64,000 nucleotides of DNA from Tubiluchus corallicola (Eukaryota > Priapulida > Priapulimorpha > Priapulimorphida > Tubiluchidae): NCBI GenBank assembly GCA_030141605.1, contig JAQGDQ010000011.1:682066-746065 (forward strand). The letters run 5' to 3'. A program made the position numbers and the translations under genes. Positions 26,161-50,900 of this stretch are shown in pieces. Position 1 is the first letter of the stretch. The number at the start of each line of letters is the position of its first letter. The notes under the pieces were generated by a model. The model saw only the letters and a program-made list of their open reading frames with translations. It ran no database searches and was not told where the DNA came from.

Positions 26161-26991
26161 TGAAACAGCCTAGCAGCAATTAAAAATGGGTACCATACAG
26201 GCACCAATGCCAAAAACCATACCCTATGTAAATCCATTGTAAAACTCATCAATTTTCACATTTCTGTAAAGGTATCAAAAAATCCCACATTTAAAGGAAT
26301 TTTCAAAGCTTTAACAATCGACAATAATCAGGACGACGTGACAGTCCAAATTCTTTTTCAGTGCATTTTTACAGACGCAACGCTACGACTCTTTAGAATC
26401 GACATGCATCAACTGTTTTATTCACATTGGAACGCTGCAAGGTGGAACGAGCTGTTGTGGTAAGACTGCAACCCAGCTTACTATCCATCTAAATTCAGGT
26501 ACTAAATGCCTCGCTGATTTTCAAAGGCACAATTCCTTCTTCTATGACGCAAATAGCCCAAGTTTTACAAAATAGAACAGCTGAGAAAATAATTGAAAAA
26601 TATAATACAAAAAATTCCATTAAGAATTTTTCAGCAAAATGTATAGTAATTTTTTGAGAGGCAAAAAAGACAATCGCAATTTAGCTAAACTTTCCAAATT
26701 AGTTTTCCACTTCTTATTGACACAATGTTTTTGGGAACAGTCTGTCTTTAGTGGTCATTCCAAGTTTTGTTCACAATTGTCTCAGTGACAGTTTTGCTAT
26801 TGATTTATAATTTGTCTGTCCTGAAATAACTATAAAATTACTTGATCTACTGAAGTGTATGAATTTGAGACATTTACAAAACACATAAACCACAAAATTA
26901 ATATAGTGACAAAATTAATTTCACTGAAAAGGAAACGCATAAATGTCATGCCCTGCAGGAAACCTACTATCTAATAAAAACATATATAGTG

Positions 26992-27953
26992 CAGTAGCCC
27001 CCGCTTAATAGACTCATGGTTAATAGACTCAATCGCTTAAATGACTCAAAAACGCCTGGAACGGGCCGTTTCTATTCAAATATACACAAAAACTATCGGT
27101 AATTGACTCAAATAACTCTGCATAATTGACACAACATTTTTCCTTCACCTACTTCAAATAAGATATTTTTATGTGCCCAAAGAGCCTTTCCTACTTTTAT
27201 GTCATCTTTTCTTCCCTTTTGTGCACTATGTATACAGAAACAATCATGTTAATTACTGTTTTGTTTGTTAGCAGGTACGTATATCATGCGCTAGAACGTT
27301 GGTGTAGTGGTTTTCCTTTGAATCTGTTACCTGCTTGTCCACTGTTACCCAAAGAATTTCTGGAAGCTAAACATTTAACACTTGCCTAACGGTTTCCTTT
27401 TGTGTTCTCGTTGCAAATCACGCTTTCAGGCTTAATGAGTCAACAGTCAAAGATGCAGATACAGTATAATCACCTGGTATTCCTTGTGACTAACAAGAGC
27501 AAACATTGTACAGCAAATAAGAACAATGTAAGTGAGCAGACGATTCAGAACTGTTTTAGTCACGCACAATAACAGATTTTCAACATTTTTATAATTACGA
27601 GAACTTTGTGGGCCAAGTTCTTCGCGAGAAAATGAAGCAATTTTTGAAGGAATTTTTGTAATTTTTGCAAATAAACAGACTTAGAAAAGCCTGTGATTTA
27701 GAAAAGTACACTTTTTAATTTATTGCTAATTCACTTACATAAATTAATATTTTAAAATATTTTTTCTAATTTTTAACTGCACAAAGGAATTTAGACATTA
27801 CTTCGTTTCTACAATTCATCAAAAACCTTTGCAGTGCATAGTAAGCAGATGACTCGTACTTATATCTGTAATACTATAGGTTAATAGGTTCAGTGGGTTA
27901 ATTGGGTCAAAACACGCCGGTATCAAAGTGAGTCTATTAAGCGGCGCCTACTG
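26992..27953. mobile_element. Internally deleted pogo/Tigger-like DNA transposon
   Basis: The left end CAGTAGCCCCCGCTTAATAG and the right end (reverse complement CAGTAGGCGCCGCTTAATAG) form terminal inverted repeats, with TA after the right end. A short plus-strand frame reads TIQNCFSHA, the conserved C-terminal piece of pogo transposases. It shares sequence with the longer copy at 55349-57130. Confidence 0.75.
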
Positions 27954-30848
27954 TACCAATACTGGTCACTGCCTCATAGAACATTACTAATACAAACAAT
28001 AAATATTGTAAAGGTCTACCTGTTTAGCTCGCTACATTATATATAGACCTATTTAATCATGCATAGCAATGCCAATGGTACACACGCCCTCAATGTGAAA
28101 AGCATCAGTTAGTAAGTTCAGTAATAGTTTGCGGCTGCTAGAATGATAATGCGCTATGCTCGCGGCCCTAGCCTATATCGTGATTATCGTAGTTGACCAT
28201 CGAATCATTTTACTGGCCAGCTCGCTCATTCAAATCAAATTAAACACCCAATCAGCTCATAATGAGAACAAACCATATTCAAGACCAAACGTAAAACACT
28301 AAGAAATAAAAAGTAAAATAAAAAATAAAAGCACTAGATACAAAACTAAAACTCCACCATTTTTCGAATTATGGTTGTCAGGTACGCTAAACACACAATA
28401 ACAGAAATCTCAGAAAATTCTTCGATAAAGTTATTCCGATGCCTGAGACGCCCTTTCCGCAATGAGCTTACACTGGTTCTAATGTATAGTACATTAATTG
28501 TAATGTATTGTGCTTTAGTACAGTGCATTTCATTGATCACAAGTCACAATCACTGATCACAACTGTTACAATGACAATATTAACCACAAATAGCCACTAA
28601 TTTGGTAGCAAAAAGCCATAAAAATGATCCAGAATGCAAAGCATTGGCTTTACTTGCTTGGTTGCAACGGAGCTAAATGCTCCACTAATTGCCAAATTTA
28701 ATGTATTCTTCCTTCTTCTATACAACACAAAGTTTCAAGCATGCACACACGTCTGCTTGTGGCTTAACTCCTCGCATGTTGGAGTAACTTTGTGCACAGT
28801 TTCAATTGAAGAATAGGGTTTTTTGTTACTCGCATGTTTTGATTTTATGAAATTACATTTTTGGTCTCCGCATGGCCAATTTTGTCCCAGTTTGTGTTGG
28901 CTTCGAGATAATGTGCTATCATGACAATGCACCCTTGTGTCAAATTTCAGCTTCCTAGCTCAACTACTCCACAAGCTGAGCTGCAGTTTTTGCTTATTCA
29001 ACAAGTTTGAGTGCAATATTGTAGCCATCACGCTGTTCAGAAAATTTACCCGTTGAAATATGTAACAAAAAACATATTAACTATGATGACAACATCACGA
29101 CAAAACAGATTTCTTTATAAGGTTACTTTGCAAGAGAGTAATCAAAAATACCTACAGGTACAGAAACATCCTTGTTTTTTTGTCATGCACAACAGAAGTC
29201 ACTGTCAGTTTGTTAGTATATCTTCTCAAATGCAAAAACATTAAAATAATGAGAACATGCATTGACAAAAATTTTATTTTCTTATTAAAAATACATCTGG
29301 CTGGAATTTCTATTACAAACTGCAATAATTTGCAAAGTCATTTACAAAAATGAGACTTGGGACGGCTTCGACAGTGTACATGTAGTATGAACGAAATCAA
29401 GTTTGAACATTATTGTAATGTTTACAGGAGTTTTAGGGATCCTAATTACTGTACTATGTCGCAACATTAGCTAAAATAAATTTACAATAGAAGCAAAATT
29501 AAAAAGTTTATATTTATAACCTCAGTCAGGATAGGAGGCCTATTTCACCTTTACATGATTAATTTATTTGAACAGCAGCAGCAGACAATTTCTTATACTC
29601 AATGAAATAAAAATGATGCAAAAAATGATTAAGAACATTAAAAATATATACAGCAAGATTCAAATGACAGCATTATGAAAACTTATGTGTTAAAAGTAAA
29701 AAAAGACCACAGTATTGCACCTGACTTTAGTACAACTACCTACAAGCATTATGTATATAAGGTCAATGTAAAAATAGTACAATAGTACATAGTATACAGT
29801 GCATAATATATTTATATACAGTCATAAATAATCTTCAATTCTAACGTCTTGATGAGATAAATTGCCTATTGAAGTGATTTCCCTTGGACAGGTTATGCAC
29901 TCACTTTGTTTTAAACTCTCACTTACATTGTAGTCCAACTAATACAAAACAAATGCTTTTTATTATCGGAATGTTGAAATGTTTGGAAAACAATAACATG
30001 TTGATAAAGAACAAATGTCAATCACCAGAACTTCAAAGCAATTGCATTGTTACCTGCATTACTGCAATCAAACAAAAAACACAACTACAATAATTGAGAT
30101 TCATGATATGAGTACACACTTTCATTATCTCACAACCTTAATTCATCTAAAATTCAAATAGCTGCCAGTTTATAATAAAAAAGTGCAATCTCTAAGGTTA
30201 CACACATATACCTGTACTACCTCTTCAGGCCTATTTTACAAAAAATATTAAAGACCATCAGGAGAGAGAGAATGGAATGTTATACTGGAATGGCACTTGA
30301 AATTTTACATACTCTTCCTCTGGTTCTCTCTAATAACAAAGTAATCTGTGCGTCAAAAAATAGCGTACATGTAACACCAATGCTTTATTTGCATTGCGAA
30401 ATGTATAAGGTGTCAAGAAATAAGACACTGTTACATTTAAAAGTTTATATCTCAACTAGGTTTTCATTATTTTAAAGACTATATTATTCCTTATTTAATG
30501 ATAGATGAAATTACACAAGAAAGAGCCATGATGCCCCTCAGTCTCTCTGAGAAAATTATACGATCACACCACTGTTTATCATGATTCTGTTCGTTTTTAC
30601 TCATTTCATTTCGTTTCTTCCATACAGGTGGGCTAATTAATTTCTTGTCGCTCCTTACATGAACAAATATGGTGTTGTGATCCTAGATTAGTCTGCCTTA
30701 CACTACATGCATTCTCTACAGCGAGAAGAGAACTGTTATTTACAAACTGATTTAGCTTTCTAATTTCCATCAACATTATTTCTTGTATTTCACAACACAC
30801 ACTGTTGTCGAAAATCACTCACAACTGTAGAAGCTTTCCAGTATGCTC

Positions 30849-43219
<12,371 letters not shown>

Positions 43220-44390
43220 AATCAACAAGAATTTTACAAACACTCAAATCACAAAAATATATCAATCACACGGCGCTAAAAAGTTGTACAGGTGTGGTGA
43301 GTAAATCGCCGGAAGAGAATACGACGCTAAATCAGCGCACACAATTCAGTTCGATATGCCAAAATATTGCGTATACACAGCCAAAATTTTAACATTTTAC
43401 ACACATATTGGTCTAGATGACAATGTTAAAATTTTTTATTGAAACAAAAATAATATTACTAATTTTTTTGCAATGCGGTATAATACGCAATATTGTAATA
43501 TTTCCCACCTAGCGCATACATAATTATTAAGCCTACCTGGAATGTAAAAATCTTGGATGACGTACCGGTACCTGATAAGTTTTCGTAATGAATCATGAAT
43601 GAACGGACACTAGTAGTACTAAATATTCTTTATTTAAAGTGTGGTGAACAGCACGTTAGACGAATATGTGCTGAAAACTGTCTTCTGAACCCGAGAAACA
43701 TGAGCCACTAATGATTGCATTGAATATAAACAGAGCTGTTAAGGGAAAGTTAATTGTTGAAATATTTCGACAGCCATGCTCAAGCATTCAGAGCAAATAC
43801 ATTGTAATTTAATTTATGTCAACTCACGTCACTATAACAATTATTAACATTTTTGCAAATAACGCCAATGGGTGAAGAAAATTAACACACAAATTTAATT
43901 TATCTAAGCTAATACTGTATTTTCGTTGTAAAAAATAATTAATTTTTTTAATTTTGAAAACACCACAAAGGCCACTAAGAAATAGAATGCCTTTGCTCAG
44001 TTAATGTTACTTCAAAGCTTTAACTACCTGTATGTTTAATATGAACCTGGACAGTTTGCTTTTAATTTCTTCTCAAATTGTTTTCTCTGAGTTGAGTGTG
44101 CACTAGACATTCTTTTAATGACGTTGACCTCTTGTGTTTGCACAACAATGACAATAACAGCAGCATCAGCAACAAGAAATAATGCAAACAAGTACTAGAC
44201 AATTATAGACAGCCATATCTCGGACTATCGTAAACACAACATCATTCTGCAAGTGGTTTCGCTAAATCTTGAACAAGACGCGAGAAATAACAAAAATCAC
44301 AATGGTTACAACGACAGGAAGCCACGAAGGTGTTTCATATTCACGTGTGACTCAAAATGTAAACAGAGGAAGTGACGAAATTTGTTTATT

Positions 44391-45886
44391 GTTACGTATT
44401 TCGTTTTTGCGATTAGCGGCTACGCTGGTGGCATCAAACGGCGAATGATCAAAAACTTTTGAGTCGCGCATTGACTGTATTAATAATATTCTTAGATACA
44501 CCAGTAGTGTTGGCATACGTGCAATTTTGATCAGCCAAAAATACTTTTGCACTTTTTGTGTGCAAAATAGTAATGCATTTTTTATTGATTTTTCTCTTCC
44601 TCCCTCTCTTAGAGGGAAAGAGAGGGGGGAGAGATCCTTCTTTTCCTTTTGTTGAAGGTTCCGCCATTTGTTTCTTGGTTGCTTTACTCCAATGCGAGGT
44701 GGCGGATTTGGCACATTAAAAATTGCACCCATTTACGTGCCCTGCAATTAAGCTATATAATTACACGTATATTATAGTGTAGGCTTGTATATAAATAATG
44801 CGCACATGCACACACACACACCACACAAGTAATTGCATATGGTGCTTCATATACATGTATGATGATGTATGATATTTAATAATATAAATTGATTGCCCTT
44901 AGCACCAAGGCCTATATAAAATCAATTAATTTAAGCCCATCAATAAATAATATTTATCAAGACTTGTCAGTGGATTTAGCCACAGGTGTTTTATTAGTAC
45001 ACTTATACAAGTACATTTTTTACAAGCAAACAAACTGTAACTAATGAACATTTATTTTGACGTAAGCCTAACTGAATCTTAAAAAAATACGCTAAATATA
45101 AGTGACGTCTACACATGATATATAAAGTGTGATGACACCTCTGCCGATTCTAATTTATGCGCCAGGTTGGCTTCTCACCTGAATTCCATAACTTGATTTT
45201 GACCTAGTTAGTTGGTTGTTATAGTGGTGGAAGTAATGCCGGCTGCTTAGGATGACAGCTCTGATGTTTCGTTTTGTTATTTTTTGTTCACTGATAATAA
45301 AAAAGAGGAGTAATGTCATAAATGCATTTCCGTTTGTTCAACGTGATTTTATAACCAACTCCAACTCATAACAAAGGCCAATATATGATTATATGCTTTT
45401 TAAACATCTTTTAGCTTAGAATTAACAAAACATACAGATGCTTAGATTAAGTTTTGTTCTGGAAAAATTATTTGCTCATCTGAAAAATCGATTTTTTTCT
45501 ATGAAAGGTATTACACATGAAAGTCAGGCCTAATATTTCTTCAAGTTATATTTCCTGATTAAAACTTCAACAAAAGGAAAAGAAGGATCTCTGTCTCTCT
45601 CCCTCCCTCCCTCCCTCTCTCTGTCTCTCTCGCTTTCTCTCTCTCCCTCCATTTCATTGTTTCTCTTCCTCTTTCTTTCTCTCTCTCTCTCTCCCTTCCT
45701 CTCTAAGAGAAGGAGGGAGAGAAAAATCAATAAATCATTAAAAAATGCATTACTTTTTTACATAGTAGGCAGCCCATCACGCAGTCAGCTAGCCTCTTTC
45801 CTCAGGAAGAACAAGAAAATTTTTTTAATCATTCGCCGTTTGATGCCGCCAGCGTAGTCGCTGATCGCAAAAACGAAATACGTAAC
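44391..45886. repeat. Large imperfect inverted repeat
   Basis: Left arm about 44391-44667, right arm about 45567-45886, spacer about 0.9 kb. The outermost 65 bases (starting GTTACGTATTTCGTTTTTGC) match with roughly four or five differences. Inner blocks AGTAATGCATTTTTTA, TTGATTTTTCTC and GATCCTTCTTTTCCTTTTGT are shared too. The right arm has gained a (CT)n microsatellite. Likely two opposite copies of one repeat. Confidence 0.75.
45588..45720 (+). repeat. (CT)n / CCCT polypyrimidine microsatellite
   Basis: Long CT and CCCT runs inside the right arm of the inverted repeat, about 280 bases before the deaminase start codon. Confidence 0.8.
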
Positions 45887-45994
45887 AATATTTTTCGTCC
45901 TTCACTTTGAATGTACATTGAATGTATTTTTGCAAATAAAACTGAATAGAATTGAATTGAAATTGTTTTCACACATTTTCCATAGTAGCCCATC

Positions 45995-47941
45995 ATGGAT
46001 GGTATAATTGGCAAGAATGTAAATCCGATGAATGATATACATGAGTTTTGTAAAAAGCTTCCTAAAGTGGTAAGCAATACTGAGCATTTATATTAATTTT
46101 AAGCACCAAATATTATTCCCAGTTTGTCTGCCTATAGTACAGAAAATAAAGGGGTGTATATTTTCTTTCTTCACTAGAATCGAGTGTCATGTTTGTCGTT
46201 TTGAAAAATTAACAATTGAAAAGGAGATTAATCAGCCCTTTATTACATAATGTCATGTCCGATATCTATTTTGTTAAAATGAAAACCCGAGTTTTGTTTC
46301 ATAAAAAAGTTGAAGAGCCATTCTCGGTACGACACTCCCCTTTGTCATGTCAATTGTCTTGCTAAATTTCATTGCTAGTTGTACAGATGTTTAAACAGAA
46401 AGATAATCACACTTTCAATTTATATTGGACCGTGACAGCAAGGCATCATGCAGGAATCTATATTTCCGGTCGGTTTTCTTGTTGAATTTTTCTGCATCTT
46501 TAAGGTCGTTTTGTACATCTAGTACTCGTAACAAAGTTATAATAGCGTAGTTATTTGACTTTTCATCAACCAAAAGGATATATTAGGACAAAGTCAAGTG
46601 AAATAACACATATGGGTCAATTTGTGAAAATAACCTAGTATTTTAAGTGTTGGTATCAATGGTTGAACTATATTCAGCACTTTATATATGTATATATATA
46701 TAACAGCATAGTTATTTGATTTTTCATCAACTCAAAGAATGTATTAGGACAAAGTCAAGTGGAATAGCACATTTGGGTCAATTTGTGAAAATAACCTAGT
46801 ATTTTAAGTGTTGGTACCAATGGGTGAACTATATTCAGCACTTTTTAAACATGTAAACAAATAGTCTATGGCATTATTTTTTGGAACTAATTAACTTACA
46901 GCTGCAAATTGATTGCAAAATCTACATAAATGTAAAGAAAAACGTGTACACATGTAATGCCCTAGGATTGCTGTGCATACAGAGTATATATATGCATTGA
47001 AGATAATGTCGTATCCCTCATAAATTACAGGGTGATGCCGCATCTGTAGAAGTAAAGAAATTGGTACATGCAATAAGTTAACGAAAAAAATTCACAGGTA
47101 CCAAAAACTGCGGAAAACCCAGATGAAAAACTTCGCATTTTTTCCTGCTTCGCAACTTTTGCCGGCAAAAAACTCAATCCTTTGTATGCAATCGATGACT
47201 GCCATGGTGTTGTTTATGAATTATACATATGTTTTTATTGAAATTATTAGAAAAAAATATTTTTTTGTATAGGAATTACATGCTCACCTTGCTGCCAGCT
47301 TGAGTGAAGAAACAGTTTATAAACTGGTGCAGATGAAGAAATCAAGAGGCGAGAAAGTCCCTGAAGATGTAGAAAAATATTTCGTCCGTGGCACAATTGA
47401 GTTAGAACGGTGAGTACGTAACTTCTGTTATTTTTAAAAAAGAATTACACAAAATTTGTCAGTATTGAATAATGTTAAAAACATTCTATATGCATTCAAA
47501 ATGAATAAGAAATAATTATACCAAGCATTTCATTCAAGTTATCAAGTGTTACATTTGAGTTATCAAGTGTTACATTCAAGTTATCAAGTATTACATTCAA
47601 GTTATCAAGCCTGGTATGTAATGCTGCACAATTCCTGTTGTCCACAGTCACATAATATCGGTCAATTGATAGTTTTGCTGTAGTTACAGTTATTGAAAAT
47701 GACTGCAAATTAGTAGAACTGAAAAGAAAATTTGATTTTTTTATTTTTCTTCTCAATCAGTATAAATGTTGAGAATTTGTGCATAACATAATACTTGTTT
47801 TGCAATTTGAAGACGTACCAGTAGTAGTTTATTTACATAAGTCCACGCATACACATAATACACCAAGTTAAACATATAAACATATCAAAACAAAAGAAAT
47901 AATAATAATAATAATAGTAGTAGTAATAGTAATAACAACAA

Positions 47942-47973
<32 letters not shown>

Positions 47974-50900
47974 ACAACATCAACAACAACAATAGCAACA
48001 GCAGCAATATATAAATGTAATATATGTGTAATTACTTTTGCACGTGTTTCTGGCTCTAAATTAAGCAAATTATCTGTGCTGTTAAAAGATGTCTTGGATT
48101 TTGATTGCACTTGTTCCGCTATTCAACACCTCATTACTACGTGTTGCTCACCTTATAGTTGGTGGATGGTGAATTAGGGATGGTGAAGAGCGTAGTGAGT
48201 AATATCATTTTCTACTTTTCATCGGTAATGACTTAAAAAAATAGTTTTCAGCCAGGCATCAAAATAGAGTAAAAGAAAACTAATTGTAATATTTATCGGT
48301 CTGGTTTTATGGAGAAATATTTTGCATATTTAACCATTATTTTGGAGTGCACTGTGCAGTTACTGCAGTTTGCTGGTAGCACTGACCATCTGCGAAAATA
48401 TTACATAGTCTTGTATTATGCGGTATCAGGGAGCTTGGACATCTCCCTGTTTCAACTTGCAAGTGATGTGCCAATAAAACAAACCAAATAAAATTAATGT
48501 GCAGCGAGTCAGACATGTTTGCACTATATACTTAGTGCTGTTGAAGTGATGGGTTGAGAGGTACACTTGTTGCAAAATGTGTTTGTGTTAGACTATTCCT
48601 TCTCACCACATCGCATAAGTTCATTGGAATATAATCAGAGTAAGACTTAAATGCTCTGTAATGATAGCAATTTGAATTTGGTGAATTAATCAAGGTCGTT
48701 GGGGGCTTTTCATCGCTGTTAGTGGGCATCATCTTGATGCCCTTTAGTAATATCAAGGACGTGTAACTCCATATCATGTTTGAAACTTATTATCGTTCTT
48801 TAAACACGAGAGAACTCTCCTGAGACTTGTCATCATTAACACAAAAAAATGTAATGCCTTTTATAGTCTCAGAGAATATAATATTTATTCAGGAATTTTC
48901 ACCCTAGTAGGCACCATCAGCTGAATAGAAAGTAGTTTTAACTGAGAGTGATAACTTTGTAACCTGATAACCTAACACTCTGAGGTTACGTGCACTTTCT
49001 TATTCAGCTGATTAGGCTCGTTAGGGCGAAAGCTCCTACTCTCAGATTAGTAGCAGTTCCGCAAAACTTATAATACAATTCAGTTCATTTGAACCCATTT
49101 TTGAGCATCTGAATTTTTATTGTAAAGGCCCATTTTGACTAGAATTTTTCTCACTGCATTTAGTGTGTCTAGCGCTTGGTGAAAATAAATATCGCTCTGT
49201 AGAATACTTTGATTATCACTGCATTTTTAATGCACAGTGAACATGAATATCACTCGCTAAAACGCTCCAGTGTTTTCACTAGCAGCTTGCTCAGATTTCG
49301 ATTATCGCTACATTCTTAACCCTCAGTGAATCTGAATATCGCTCACTAGAATGATCCAGAGTTTTCACTATCAGCTTTCTCGCTGCGATTGTCGCTGCAT
49401 TTTTAACTCTCAGCGAAACTGAATATCGCTGTCTAGACTGCTCCAGTGTTTCACTAGCAGCTTTCTCACTGTGATTATCGCTTTTAATGCTTAGTGAAAA
49501 TAGAAATCGCTGAGTGATAGTTGCATGTACTGTGTGTACAGGTATTCCTCCTTCCTTTTTAATTCATTGATAGATAATATGTTGCCTACAATCATGTCTG
49601 TTATTATTTTCCCCATTTATGGCTTTGTTTTTTTGGCTTGTTGAATCAACAATTTGTAATGAAAATGAACTGCAGTGCATGCACACATCTTCACATTAAA
49701 GGCAAATCATCAACACGTCATGCAATGGCACTTGAAGTAGGCTAAAGCAGACAACATTGTACATTGAGTAAGAGTACAGAGTAGTGTACATTGTAGTGTA
49801 ACTAACAGACTACCAACCTGCAGCAAATTTTCACGGGTGTTTTGAAGAACGATATCGCTTCTCATTGCAATTACCGTTTTCACAGCCGTTTTTCACACTC
49901 CAGTATTACAGCATTTTTCACACAAGCGTTTTTTGCAAAAGTGCATTTCTCAAAAGTTTTGACGAGCGTTTTTGCAGCGATTTTGCCAACAGCAAGAAAA
50001 ATGCTAGTCAAAATTGGCCTTAATATGTGGTTTTTAATTTCATTTCATTTCATTGCATCGTACTTATTTTTCTTGCAGTTGCTTTGACCAGTTTAAGATC
50101 ATACATGCATTAGTGACTAGTGAAGATGATTTAAGACTGGTAAGTTTTATAATTTTGCTCAGTAGGTCTGAATTGTCGCTTTTTATTTTATATGGATTTA
50201 TTTTTTAGAGTTCTGTAGCAAACAAAAGTTTAGTAGCTCTATACTTTTTTAGTTGTTAGATCTAACTTGAAAAGAATGACTTTTCGTCGCTTTCAGTTAA
50301 ATGAAATCAATTAGGGATGGTGAAGAGCGTAGTGAGTAATATCATTTTCTACTTTTCATCGGTAATGACTTAAAAAAATAGTTTTCAGCCAGGCATCAAA
50401 ATAGAGTAAAAGAAAACTAATTGTAATATTTATCGGTCTGGTTTTATGGAGAAATATTTTGCATATTTAACCATTATTTTGGAGTGCACTGTGCAATTAC
50501 TGCAGTTTGCTGGTAGCACTGACCATACTTATATAGAAAAAGCCAGAATGCATAAAAAATTCAAGCTTGTTTCGGTAAGCATTTGTCGAATAACTGGTGT
50601 TGATTATCATCGGCGTGGCTTGGGGTGTGCTCGGTGTGCAGACCGTGGCCAACTATAATTTTATTACGTTCATGTGATTTTGACACATTTTTTGATGTTG
50701 ATTTTAGTTTGACAGTTTGTGGTCAAAGGCATGTTACATTTAAGGAAGAGGGCGGTCAATTTAGCTACCGCACAGGGCGGCCACTCCCATTGCAACGGTA
50801 TTGTGATTTATATATGTAGTATGGTACGAAGACCAACTGCAATTAACTGTGACTGAAGTTTGCAGCCTTGAGTTGTACATTGAATTAGAATTTGTTATTG

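Larger units (their letters stand above)
24071..30848. other. Intergenic interval between the NEK and transferrin genes
   Basis: No gene recognised. It holds the presumed NEK 5' UTR and promoter side, the hairpin element at 24556-24804, a polypyrimidine tract at 25925-26160 and a pogo-like transposon at 26992-27953. The transferrin 3' end lies at its right edge, with a minus-strand AATAAA at 30384-30389 about 460 bases past the stop. Confidence 0.6.
43220..45994. other. Head-to-head intergenic interval (transferrin / deaminase promoters)
   Basis: Divergent starts lie 2.8 kb apart. The interval holds a large imperfect inverted repeat (44391-45886) and a CA microsatellite near 44811. No TATA or other promoter element could be assigned with confidence. 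Confidence 0.6.

Noticed and set aside
25917-26252. Overlapping Ser/Leu/Pro-rich and Arg/Glu-rich open frames
   Set aside because: They arise from the polypyrimidine tract on both strands and have no protein character.
44352-44732. 126-codon minus-strand open frame starting MGAIFNVPNPPP
   Set aside because: It runs through one arm of the inverted repeat, has no recognisable domain and no clear splice partner.
47895-48010. CRISPR-like or coding repeat
   Set aside because: Simple trinucleotide microsatellite without spacers or a reading frame kept by selection.
48309-48491. 60-codon frame starting MEKYFAYLTII, repeated at 50446
   Set aside because: The shared part is the 217-base direct repeat; the frames diverge right after it and show no conserved domain.
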